A stretch of DNA of 64,000 nucleotides from Misgurnus anguillicaudatus (lineage: Eukaryota; Chordata; Actinopteri; Cypriniformes; Cobitidae). Both the position numbers and the translations under genes were made by a program. Of this stretch, positions 35,440 to 46,013 are shown one piece after another. The notes under the pieces were generated by a model, which was not told the origin of the DNA, did no database searches, and was given only the letters and a program-made list of their open reading frames with translations. Location: the NCBI RefSeq assembly GCF_027580225.2, contig NC_073343.2:3373001-3437000 (forward strand), read 5' to 3'. How positions within the stretch are numbered: position 1 is the stretch's first letter; each line of letters starts with the position of its first letter.

Positions 35440-36260
35440 AATGCTGGGCAGTTTCACCCCAAAATGCTGGGCTGTTACATCCCAAAATACTGATCTGTTT
35501 CAACTCATGGTTGGGTCAAATATGGATATGAGACTATTTCACCCAACCATGGGTTAAAGTGACACTTTGTAGTTTTTTTCAACCTTCATATTATATTTTC
35601 AAGACCCTTGTGATGGTACATCGACTTAACATAGGTTGAATGACATGTCTACCATAGCCTGACGGGGTCTGTATCGCTTTTACTCTTACTTTTAAACTTG
35701 GGGTTTCAAGTGGTTACCTGAGCACAAAACGAACTACAACATTCGTTTGCTCGCTGCCCTGAAGTTTAGGAGGAGGAGGGGTTCCTGATCGATGCTGACT
35801 TGGCCAACATGCTTTTGACTAGTAAGTATTGCTTGCATATATAAGTCCTGCCTTGAGGCCGAACACTTTTTTTACGTGAATTTAGGTGGAAGCTACTTGG
35901 GGAGTGTAAAGAGTGACTTCTATCAAGTGACTCTCTGGCGCCGTGGTAGTGTCATGGATCTACGACACGGGCGACTCAGGTTTGATTCCCCTATAAGGCA
36001 ATTTTGTTTTATATAAACTTTAACCAAGTGACCACCGTTACAACTGGCTTGTAAATGTGAGCTATGGGGTTTTATGGTGTTGAAATTATATTCATATGAC
36101 ATGCTGGAAGGCATATCATAGGCTTTGTGACCTAAAGAGTTGTCGTCTTTTTCTTTGCGACAGTGCTGCGGCGCTTGTGGCCCCTAGGGGCGCTAGACGT
36201 GAAAAATATGCGTATATCGCCCCCTAGTGGCCATAAAGTTTCGTGGCATGCCTTTAGAAC
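35440..36260. repeat. Composite repeat region with tRNA-like module
   Basis: AGTGACACTTTGTAGTTTTT follows TTAA (35554-35557), looking like the start of a TTAA-type element. Before it lie inverted TGGTTGGGTCAAA and CACCCAACCATGGG words (35515-35550), part of a small MITE. A tRNA-like stretch at about 35932-35998 lies further in, and CTAGGGGCGCTAGACG and CGCCCCCTAGTGGCC occur near 36185-36230. I could not pair a right terminus. No coding region. Confidence 0.4.
35932..35998 (+). other. tRNA-like sequence, probably repeat-derived
   Basis: Contains GGCGCCGTGGTAGTGTCA, an anticodon-region-like CTACGACACGGGCGACTC, and GGTTTGATTCC, one mismatch from the B-box GGTTCGANTCC. A clean acceptor stem does not form by eye, and the location inside repeat-like DNA argues for a tRNA-derived SINE fragment rather than a working tRNA gene. 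Confidence 0.35.
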
Positions 36261-36414
36261 AACCTGGCATTTAGTGCACAGTATATTTTGTGTAAGAGAC
36301 TAATTAAAATCTAACTAAAATTTGGAGTCTATATGGCTTTTGTAGTACATTTTTAATGAAAGTACTACAATAAAAGTCACAAGCGTGTTATCAGTACATC
36401 ACTGTGTCGGGGCC

Positions 36415-36500
36415 GGCACTACCTATAGGCAGAGTAAGCAAATTCCTAGGGCCTCAGGGTTGGAGAGGGGACCTCCATAACAGCTAAATACATGTGCGCT
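36415..36500. mobile_element. hAT-like terminal fragment (GGGCCGGC type)
   Basis: GGGGCCGGCACTACCTATAG resembles the CAGGGCCGGCCCTA terminus of common fish hAT elements. Only one end is seen and no TSD can be assigned. Confidence 0.3.
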
Positions 36501-37149
36501 AGTCCACCAATCACTACTGACAGCAATAGACAAAGTTATAAGGTGAGTTTGAGTTTATCCGGCGCTACAAGAACCGCAGGCGGATGACATCAAAGTAGCA
36601 CGAGTTGGATTGATAAGCAGACTCGAAGTCGAAGAAGCCTAGCCTATATGATGAACAACAATCAAAACTCTGCAGCTGACTGACTTTAAGTGACACTGAA
36701 AGCGGCTATCACGTCCGTTGTTTCCTGCTTGGCGAAACCGGCATACAAAGACAGTGCAGCACACGTTGCAGGTATTTTGAAATGATTGTTATGCATTGTA
36801 TAAATAAACTTGGATTTGTTTTGTGTATCATTTCAGGTCAGCAGATCAATCTTGAGCGCTGCTGACTGTTTAGACACATTGAATGTGTGTGCACGACAAC
36901 ATTGCGTAGGGAGCTGACTATCAAAATATTCAAGTTGAAAAGTTTGTATTTAAAGTCAAACAGCAAACAAAACTGGCGGTATTAAAGTACCTAAAGTAAA
37001 CTGTCTGTATATCTTGTAAGTCCTTTATACACTTTATTTTAGTTTTTAAATCATGAAAACATGAGGCATATTTATTAAAACATTCTCCAACAATTTAATT
37101 ATTCTGCTTAGTAGTTTGTCTGTTTAACTTCAAGTTGCAGCTGATTTAG

Positions 37150-38336
37150 GATTAAAGGATTATTAGGAACACCATACTAATACTGTGTTTAACCCCCTTT
37201 CACTTTAAGAATTGCCTTAATTCTACGTGGCATTGATTCAACAAGGTGCTGAAAGCATTCTTTAGAAATGTTGGCCCATATTGATAGGATAGCATCTTGC
37301 AGTTGATGGAGATTTGTGGGAAGCACATCCAGGGCACGAAGCTCCTGTTCCACCACATCCCAAAGATGCTCTATTGGGTTGAGATCTGGTGAATGTGGGG
37401 GCCATTTTAGTACAGTGAACTCATTGTCATGTTCAAGAAACCAATATGAAATTATTCGAGCTTTGTGACATGCTGCATTATTCTGCTGGAAGTAGCCATC
37501 AGAGGATGGGTACATGGTGGTCATAAATGGATGGACATGGTCAGAAACAATGCTCAGGTAGGCCGTGGCATTTAAACGATGCCCAATTGGCACTAAAGGG
37601 CCTAAAGTGTGCCAAAAAACATGCACAGTGGTAACAAGGCATGATGGATCCATGTTCTCATTCTGTTTATGGCCAATTCTGACTCTACCATCTGAATGTC
37701 TCAACAGAAATCGAGACTCATCAGACCAGGCAACATTTTTCCAGTCTTCAACTGTCCAATTTTGGTGAGCTTGTGCAAATCGTAGCCTCTTTTTCCTATT
37801 TGTAGTGTATATGAGTGGAACCTGGTAGGGTCTTCTGCTGTTGTAGCCCATTCGCCTCAAGGTTGTGCGTGTTGTGGCTTCACAAATGCTTTGCTGCATA
37901 CCTCGGTTGTAACGAGTGGTTATTTCAGTCAAAGTTGCTCTTCTATCAGCTTGAATCAGTCGGCCCATTCTACTCTGACCTCTAGCATCAACAAGGCATT
38001 TTTGCCCACAGGACTGCCGCATACTGGATGTTTTTTCCCTTTGCATCCCATTCTTTGTAAACCCTAGAAATGGTTGTGCATGAAAATCCCAGTAACTGAA
38101 CAGATTGTGAAATACTCAGACTGGCCCGTCTGGCACCAACAACCATGCAACGCGCAAAATTGCTTAAATCACCTTTCTTTCCCATTTTGACATTCAGTTT
38201 GGAGTTCAGGAGATTTTCTTGACCAGGACCACAACCCTAAATGCACTGAAGCAACTGCCATGTGATTGGTTGATTAGATTTTTGCATTAATGAGAATTTG
38301 AACAGGTGTTCCTAATAATCCTTTAGGTGAGTGTAT
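37150..38336 (-). mobile_element. Tc1/mariner element of the DD36E type
   Basis: The right terminus (inverse TACACTCACCTAAAGGATTA) continues as TTAGGAACACCTGTTC. The left end keeps AAAGGATTATTAGGAACACC but has lost its outermost bases. The transposase lies on the minus strand. The spacing between its second and third catalytic positions is 36 residues, which places it with the group described as Incomer (DD36E) rather than the usual DD34E Tc1 elements. A deletion derivative of the same family is at 53861-54410. Confidence 0.88.
37186..38185 (-). pseudogene. DD36E Tc1-type transposase, frameshifted and catalytically altered
   Basis: The N-terminal part (38185-37988) begins MGKKGDLSNF and holds a helix-turn-helix (SISQSVQLLGFSCTTISRVY). 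A frameshift separates it from the 285-codon main frame (38046-37189). Numbering in that frame: first catalytic Asp at 109 (AWSDESRF); the second position (189) is Asn in GYFQQNNAACHK where Asp is required; the Glu is at 226 (SPDLNPIEHLW). The Gly-rich box normally between WSDE and WHTLGPL is missing, a short in-frame deletion near 37610. The C-terminus SMPRRIKAILKVKGG is intact. Together the parts give roughly the usual 340 residues. It should be inactive. Confidence 0.93.
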
Positions 38337-38339
38337 AAT

Positions 38340-40876
38340 GTATTGCAATGCATAATATGAATAGTCCATAACAGATAACTATATAATGCAAATGTATATT
38401 TGTTCAGTAAGAGGGGAAATCCTGGTAAATACCCAGCTAAAATAAAAAAAACAATAAAGGATACTGATGCTCCTTTACTGAAATAATGTCTAGGATGTGT
38501 TCATCTGTACATTTTTAGAATAAGGGTTTTTGCAATGTGTCGTCTTTTTAACTTTAACTTTGAGAAAGCGAAACTATTATCCTGTGTTATCCCAAAAAGA
38601 GTGAGTTTTTAAATAAATTACCGCATTGACAACAACAACAAATTTTATTTGCCCTAAACCAGATGTGGTTTTGCATAATTTCTAATTAAATGTAAACAAA
38701 TTTAATCCATTTGTTAACTAGGCAAAAAGAATAACTGTTTGATAACTGTAGTGCTTAATTTATTTTTTTAAAGGGTAGGATAAACACTTTATGACACTTT
38801 CTCACATTATTCTGAAAATTAGAAAGGTGCAATAAATTTTTTAATTTTAGTGGACAATAGTTATATAGCTGAGAACCCCTGATTTAGTTCAAGACACATT
38901 TAGAACTAAATATTTTCATAATATGTTATCATGAAGTAGCATTGCCATCATTAACATCCCCAGGTACATCATCTCTTTAACTATGTAAAAAATTGAGCTT
39001 TAATAAAGCGTCAGCACTTTTCCTCAGGACCGAGTTATTAACAAGAGCCTGCACAAGAAGTAACTCAAGATGTCTGTCTTTGTCAAAGTACAATTGGGGG
39101 CTTACATCGCAGCATGAGTCAATGCCTAGTGCCTGTGTTAATAGGGAACTGCTGTGTCAGCGCGAGACTAGCCTTGGCTGCTACCGGTAGCATTAACATT
39201 TCTCAGTGGCTCGAAGGGCTCATTACGACATTGAGCGTGTCGGCTCATAATTAGCACTGACATGAATAGTTACTAATAACGTGTAGACACCTGCCATATC
39301 CTGTGACTTTCGGGAAATCCCCCTGATATCCCACCTTACCCCCAAGCATCACTGGCCAAACTTGAGGTGCCTTGTAAGGCGATGTGCAAATTGTGCTCAA
39401 GACCCTCGGAGGCCAGGAAGTGACTTTCGGTATGGTTGAATTTGTTTGTTTTATGCTACAAGAATTAATTTGATGTTGTACAGCCTTGAATTAGATGCAG
39501 GGGTGTGTAACAACACAGTGCGCGATTGCAGCGGAGGGCTGTTTAATGTTGATTGTGTGGTCGTAATTACAATCAAGACAGTCTTGCTCTCTCGCCAACA
39601 CTGTCTGCATCTTTCCAGGTGCATTTGTATTTTTTTTCAGCTGTCCTAACCGCTGTGAAAAACACCAAAGCAACATAAAACTATGCATGACGAGCGTGGC
39701 CTCCACGGTACCCAGCTCACAGATACTGACGCAGGGTATTTATCTTATTGGACAGCACTTTAAAATGGTTTCTGTGTACTCCTCACAGGAAGAGGAAGTT
39801 CAAACATTTTTTGAGTCTCTGGATTGTTGGGAGTTTTCAAACTGTGCTAATATGTAATGTAGAACTTAAAAACAATCCATAAATCTGTGTTATTCTATAC
39901 AATAAAATTCACTAGGCATTTTTAATCTTTCCATTTATACTCGGGCATCCGCATTAGAAATGTTCATAAAACCAACAGCTTTTATTTAATAGTTTATTTC
40001 TTCCGTGAGATCTCCAGGAAGGAACGCGTTCATTCATAATGGGATTAATCTTCCAGAGCAAATTCCCTAGCAGGGGTTGGAAAATGAGAGCTTTTGTGTG
40101 GACACCGAGTAACATCCATTGTTGAATGTTATCTCTCACTGAGGGGCTTTTTCATTGCTCTGATTAAGAATTCTTCTCATTGGGGTAAACAGAGTTAATG
40201 CTTTTGTGTCTATTTTCTCAGGTATGGATGTGGGATGCCTCAAATCAAGCTATATGAGTAGGTATGCGCAAAACCCTATACAATGACATCTCCTGAATAA
40301 CAACTTGATTTTAAAAATCCTGACAGTGGGAAAACTCTGAAAAAAGCATTGAGCTCTATAGGCATCCCAAAGATCATTTTGTTCTACCTGGCTGATGTTT
40401 TTTTTCATGTAAAACAGCACTTATGACCAATGCAACCTTTTTTCTTTCAAGATTTAGTCATGTTCTGGTTTACCACAGTATGTCAAATTAAATTCATCCA
40501 ATTTGTGCTGAATGAACCGAGCCACTGATCCGCTGAGCAGAGTACAGGTGGGAAATAAGAGCTTTGACTGACTGATCGCCCAACTATAAATTTAAAACAG
40601 ACATGCGTTGTTTCATGCGTTGACATTTTTGCATATGTACTTTAGCAGATGAACTCAATATGCAAGTGAATGTGCTACTGTAAATGCTCACACAGTTTTA
40701 CTTCACTCTACATTAGGTTATTACTTTTTGTTTATTTGGTAGGACATTATGTCTTTAGAGTATTCAATAACGTGTAATATCGGGCATCAATAATGATTGG
40801 TTTCCCATTTGTTTCGAACGCACATCCATTATTTGGCCAAACAGGTGAGCCCATGTTACTATGTACCCTGCTGCTC
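38340..40876. other. Unannotated DNA between Tc1 and fold-back elements
   Basis: AT-rich with a more complex part around 38980-39460 that is repeat-free and could be conserved non-coding DNA. Frames at 38993-39190, 39446-39649 and 39491-39706 (opposite strands, overlapping) have no recognisable motif. Confidence 0.3.
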
Positions 40877-40880
40877 TTAA

Positions 40881-41522
40881 AGGGAAACTCCACTTTTTTT
40901 CAAATAGGTCATTTTCCAGCTCCACTAGAGTTAAACAATTAATTTTTACGATTTTGGAATCCATTCAGCTGATCTCCGGGTCTGGCAGTACCACTTTTAG
41001 CATAGCTTAGCATAATTCATTGAATCTAATTAGACCATTAGCATTGCGCTCAAAAATAACCAAAGAGTTTTTAGATATTACGCAGTGCCTGAAAGTAGTC
41101 CCCTTGGTAACTTTCAATAGCAGGGGACTATTTTCGGGCACTGTGTAATATCATTGCGCCTCCTGCAGGCATGTTACGGCAGCAAAGTCCTTGATTATTA
41201 CCCTAGAATGAGAGTACAGTTCCTAGCCATGTATGCCTAGAAAATCACAACTTTTTATTTTCCGTTGGTCTTAGAACATGATGTCACTACAGAAGAGTCA
41301 AGTTTTAAATAGGAAAAATATTGAAACTCTTATTTTTATTGGTTTTTCTGGCGCGATGCTAATGGTCTAATCAGATTCAATGGATTATGCTAAGCTATGC
41401 TAAAAGTGATACCGCCAGACGCGGAGATCGGCTGAATGGATTCCAAAATTTTTAAAATCAAATGGTTTAACTCTAGGGGAGCTGGAAAATGAGCCTATTT
41501 TCAAAAAAAGTGAAGTACCCCT
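40881..41522. mobile_element. Large fold-back element, family A, copy 2
   Basis: TTAA flanks both ends (40877-40880 and 41523-41526). Ends: AGGGAAACTCCACTTTTTTT on the left and AAAAAAAGTGAAGTACCCCT on the right. The arms share with copy 1 the blocks CATTTTCCAGCTCC, TAGCATAGCTTAGCATAA and AGTAGTCCCCTTGGTAAC, plus their inverses. This copy has both termini intact and one arm partly shortened. No coding region. Confidence 0.88.
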
Positions 41523-43033
41523 TTAAACCTTTAAAAACAGAGCAACTTTTTAATTTTACAGATTAAAGTTGCATACACTTTAAAATACTTGGTAGTTTCA
41601 ACCTATGCTTGGGTCAAATATGGACAAACCCAATTGCCGGATTACAATTAATCTAGAAATAAAAACCAACCAGCATTTTTAAATTGTATAAAAAATTATT
41701 TTAACATAAAAATACAATAACCAAATGTGTCTCACCCAATATGCTATGTATTATACGATAGATGGCATTAACAAATTGAGCCCAAATTTGAATAATGCAC
41801 ATCCACTATTTAAGCCCATCTATTAAAAATGCATGCCGGCTCCAGTGAATGCATTGGATTTTGGCAGACACACAGAGAAATTTTCATGTGAATATCATGG
41901 CAGCTCTCATAACCAGATTCCAAATCTAGTTCTCTCCCCTATTCCTCCTTCCAATTCTCCCTCTCTCTCTCATTCGCACACTTAAATGATCCCCCTCTCT
42001 CCAACATACAGTCTCGTCGTCACAGGCCTCGTAAATCCTGTTATAATACACTACTCCCCACGCTTGCTGTTTCCATTAATCCCTATCCTGAGGATACAGG
42101 TCTAAACTTTCCTTTGATCCACATTTGAGTTGGTAAAGAGACGCACTCGGAGTGTAGCGCAGCCCCCCTCCACGGTAGACTCTGGGTTTATACATGGAGC
42201 ATCTGCCTCAGAATACACTGCCAAACCTGCACCTCATTCTTCCGACACAACCTGATCTGCTTGCCTTAACAGGATTAACCCAACGGTGAGAGTCCTCGCA
42301 TACTATCACGACACAGAAAACTGCTACAACGGCTAGCGGATCGGTCTGTGACCGCATTGGTTACGTGCTGGTCCGTGCCGTATGTGCCGAGCTGCGTATC
42401 TGTATGGCAGAACTTTGGTGAAATTGTATTCTTCGTATGAAAATCAGTTCCGTTGGGAAGCGTTCATCAGCTTCTGCCATTGAAGTGAAACGCTGGACAT
42501 TTAATCAAAACGTAGTGTGTGAATTATGAGAGTGCTGGAAGTGATAAATGGAGATAATTCAAGGTAAGAATGGGTTTAAAATGGCCTCTTTTACACGGAA
42601 GAGTGATAAACGCGCTGGAATTCTCAGGTATTGACAATAAGTGTGTTAAACGTCCTCTTTTATCAGGGTTATAATGACCCACAATTATTGCAATTACGAT
42701 TTAACGTTGCTGTCAAGCATGATAAAAGGAGCGAAGTTAAATTAGTCTGTGTGAGAGCGAATGGATTTTAATTAATTTAAATTTTAGCCGCTAACAATGT
42801 GTTTCAAGACATCAAAGGACATTGAGCTGAACAGCTGTCAAAGTAACATACGATTTGTTGTTGTTGGTGTCTTACTAAAAAAAGGGTCTGTGGGTTAATT
42901 CATACTCCTGCGCACATACACAAGTGAACATTCACAAACACTGTACATGCCTTGTAAATATAGTGCTACAAATAATGTATCCCTTTATTCTTAATTGAAT
43001 AACTTAGTAAAGTATACATATGTGATGCAGTCT
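41523..43033. other. Unannotated DNA, possible promoter or first exon
   Basis: The part 41870-42560 is complex and repeat-free, with polypyrimidine tracts and modest CpG content. A small ATG-led frame ending at a splice donor lies at 42526-42563 (listed separately). Around 41590-41660 a TTGGGTCAAATATGG word also seen at 35514 marks a repeat fragment. Confidence 0.3.
42526..42563 (+). CDS. Candidate start exon, 12 codons plus two bases
   Basis: An ATG directly after an in-frame stop (TGA ATT ATG) opens MRVLEVINGDNS, and the frame runs into AG before GTAAGA, a strong donor (42564). The 400 bases upstream are repeat-free and could be a 5' UTR. Such short combinations are common by chance, and no downstream exon is identified. 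Confidence 0.15.
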
Positions 43034-43048
43034 GGGAAAACCCATTTT

Positions 43049-43219
43049 AAAGTTATATTTTTTTCCTTTTTTTAATTAACAGTGAGTTTAGGAAAGGACA
43101 GGAAAGGGAGGAGAGAGGGGTATGGGATCGGCCAATGACCACGAGCCGAGAATCGAACTCGGGTCGCCGAAAATGCGAAAGCACCACATGTTGAAGCGCT
43201 GCCCACTACACCATCGGCA
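43049..43219 (-). mobile_element. tRNA-derived SINE with perfect 15-bp TSD
   Basis: Reading the minus strand from 43219: CTGCCGATGGTGTAGTGGGC holds an A-box, and GAGTTCGATTCTCGGCTCG (about 43145-43162) holds the B-box, the two halves of a polymerase III promoter. A pyrimidine-rich body (CTCTCTCCTCCCTTTCCTGT) and an A-rich 3' tail follow. The identical 15-mer GGGAAAACCCATTTT lies at 43034-43048 and 43220-43234, the direct repeat made by LINE-driven insertion. The perfect TSD suggests a fairly young copy. Confidence 0.92.
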
Positions 43220-43234
43220 GGGAAAACCCATTTT

Positions 43235-43768
43235 TACATATTTTAGGTTTTAATGCTGTATAAAAGCTGGGTTCAAGCACTTTCTAAATTAGTTTCTTTT
43301 ATAGCATGTCTAAAAGAAAAGTTATGTCTACCTGACATTTTCATGTTTAAGTGCTATAATTGGGTCCCCAGTGCTTCTACAAACCTTGAAAATATGAAAA
43401 AGAAAAACCCAATAATTTAGTTTTGTTAAACCATTCTCTGCAAGCATGTGAAAAATAGGTCATTGAAATGTGGCTCCCCTTGTGATGTCACAAGGGGATC
43501 TTATTATAATAATACCACCCCTTAACTTGCACTATTCAACCACAGCACTGTCGTTTAGTGCAGAGAGAAACAGAGAGAAACATAATTGACGGCACAATTG
43601 AGTTTCAATTTCAATAAAAAAGTCTTATAGTCTTGTGAAATGTCTCCTTTAAATGAGATAAATAAAAGCACAACAATCAAGTACTACAAATAAAAGTCAC
43701 TTTTTACTGTGTTGTTTAAGATACAAAATGGTCACTTTGACCCCAAGGAACACAATACTTACAAAAAT
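43235..43768. other. Unannotated AT-rich DNA
   Basis: No gene or termini recognised. A local inverted motif (CCCCTTGTGATGTCACAAGGGG, about 43478-43498) forms a short perfect hairpin, perhaps the core of a small decayed element. Confidence 0.3.
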
Positions 43769-43772
43769 TTAA

Positions 43773-44175
43773 AGGAATAGTCCACCCATTCGCCATATTA
43801 AACCACGTTATCACCTCAACCTAGACGAATCAATACATACCCACCCTCTTCAATGCGTGCACTGCACAGGGCGCCGTGAATGCGCCAGCATTCAGCACAG
43901 CCCCATTCATTCCTATGGTACCAAAAACAGTTTTATTTTGTGGCACCATACTTACTGGTATAACTCCTCATGTAACAGTCTTTAAATAGGGAAAACACGG
44001 AAGTGTTTGGTGGCTTCCCTGTTTGGTACCATAGGAATGAATGGGTCTAGGCTAAATGCTAACACTTTCACGACGCGCTGTACAGTGCATGCATTGAAAA
44101 AAGATAGATATGTATTAATTAGTCTAAGTTGAGTTAATAACATAGTTTAATATGGCAAAAGGGTAGACTATTCAT
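43773..44175. mobile_element. TTAA-flanked MITE (AGGAATAGTCCACCC ends)
   Basis: The left end AGGAATAGTCCACCCATT and the right end GGGTAGACTATTCA form a degenerate inverted pair, with TTAA at 43769-43772 and 44176-44179. Internal inverse blocks (CATTCATTCCTATGGTACCA and TGGTACCATAGGAATGAATG) make it a partial fold-back of 403 bp. No coding region. Confidence 0.82.
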
Positions 44176-44181
44176 TTAAAC

Positions 44182-44652
44182 CAGTGTTTCTCAAAGTGTG
44201 GGGCGGGCCCCACTGGTGGGGAATAGGAACATTACAAGTGGGGCATGACAAACTGGAGGAAGTTTTACTTATTGACCATTTACTCAAAACGACACATTTA
44301 AATATAAGCCTAACTTAAAACAACCTCAGATTGAAGAAAATGTCATGCAAAACCACAGCCTGCAAGAATGAATTGATGTCGAAATGTTAATTGAAGCGAA
44401 ACAAAAACTTTAATGTGGACAGGCGATATACTGTAAAAATTGAAAGTAGAATCTATTTTAAAAAAAAAATACTAAACTGGTAACACTTACTTTAGGTGAA
44501 AAGTTTAAAGTTACTTTTTATTACTTCAATTGGTAGCACACAAAATATTTAAGCTTTATTAACTTATAAAGTGAAAAATTTAAGTTGAAAAAAATCTCTT
44601 TTTAGGTGTAACCAATTATAGTATTTTTTAAGAAAAAGTTTGAGAAACACAG
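44182..44652. mobile_element. hAT element with CAGTGTTTCTCAAA ends
   Basis: Starts CAGTGTTTCTCAAAGTGTGG and ends GTTTGAGAAACACAG. Octamers ATTTAAAC (44174-44181) and ATTTAAAA (44653-44660) match at seven of eight. CAGTG..CTCAAA is a widespread hAT terminus. It inserted at the edge of the preceding MITE, whose right TTAA now lies inside the hAT TSD. The interior is AT-rich and non-coding. Confidence 0.85.
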
Positions 44653-44937
44653 ATTTAAAAATGTTTATGTTATTATATTATCTGAACCACATCTATTCAC
44701 CTTTCTTGTATTTTACTGTTACTTTTAATAAAGTTTTAAGTTGTTTATCATGGGCATAGTCTCTGAACTTTTAATTACCCCTTGTATGTTAAGATGTTTA
44801 TTTAAATTTATCATTTTCATCACTCATCTTTTAAGCGATACTTCAGAATGCGCATAAAATCATGGTGATGGAAACATGGCTTGTGTTGCACCTCCGCGGT
44901 CCGGGTCTTTTCACTTTAAATCGCTTTAATCTGAACT

Positions 44938-45420
44938 ACCCAGGTGAAAAAGTAGTACACATAGTGTACTTAAAGTGCTTTATTTTCGCACACTAATTTT
45001 GTACTTAATATACTAAAAATCCATCTTTAGTACTTCTTAAGATGTTCTTCTAAGTGTACTTCACTGTGCTATTTTGAGACACCATGAATATGAACTAAAA
45101 TGCATTTTAAACATACTATCTCTGTATTAAAAAATGTATCTAGTTAACACCTGTATTAAACCTGAACTCAACCTTCATACAAAGATGGGTTCAAGTTTAC
45201 TACAAGTGGTATCCAAATACATCCTTCAAATACATTTTTAGCACATTTTAGTTCATATTTATGGTGTCTCAAAATAGCACAGTGAAGTACACTTAGATGA
45301 TTTTAAGAACATCTTAAGAAGTACTAAAGATGGATTTTTAGTATATTAAGTACACAAATAGTGTGCGAAAATAAAGCACTTTAAGTACACTATGGAAGTG
45401 TACTACTTTTTCACCTTGGT
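44938..45420. mobile_element. Fold-back element with AGGTGAAAAAGTAGTACAC ends
   Basis: The two halves mirror each other for nearly 200 bases: AGGTGAAAAAGTAGTACAC and its inverse at the ends, then AGTGCTTTATTTTCGCACAC, TACTAAAAATCCATCTTTAG and TGTCTCAAAATAGCACAGTG with their counterparts. The spacer is about 100 bases. No TSD is clear. No coding region. Confidence 0.85.
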
Positions 45421-45544
45421 AAACAAGTGAATTTTGCATAGATATTATCCTAGAGTTGATAGACAAGTTGTTATAGAATAACATTCAAATAAAACTCAAT
45501 TTTGAAAAAAAAACGTATATTTTTTATTTTTCTGAAAATGTTTC

Positions 45545-45645
45545 GACATCCAGGGGTTTTTCCCAAAACGGATCACAAATGTCCTAATATAACTAAGGCC
45601 TAGTCCTGGCTTAACCTAAACCCTTACTGGGAAACCAGCCCAAGT
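45545..45645. mobile_element. Half of the GGGG-TTTCCC MITE family
   Basis: Contains ACTAAGGCCTAGTCCTGGCT and ACTGGGAAACCAGCCC, matching the internal and terminal parts of the MITEs at 20689-23054 and 58156-59135. The other half is not recognised. Confidence 0.55.
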
Positions 45646-46013
45646 TTAACTAATCTAATTACAAATAAATAAGTATCGAAGTTAGTGTAGTAAGATTTAA
45701 GGGCGCTTTCAAACCCGTTTGCCATCAGAGTTGAGATAAACCGGTGTGAAAGTGGTTGTCTGAATTCCTGCATCATAAAATACTGCATTTCTTATAGTTG
45801 CTTGTGCCTGAATAAATTGTCTTTGAAAAGTACTGTGCATATGAAGATCCAAAGAAACAAATATCAGAATAATACAGTGAACTTGACATTTTTACCTGTC
45901 TTACATACTGTAGCGTGCTGTGAAACATATCAAATTACTTTAGTTACTTTAGCTTAATAAATTAAGTTAAACAATTTGTTATTAGTTATGTCAACTTATC
46001 ACATTGTTTTAAC

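Noticed and set aside
35932..35998. Functional tRNA gene
   Set aside because: B-box has a mismatch, no clear acceptor stem, and the surroundings are repeat-like; listed only as tRNA-like.
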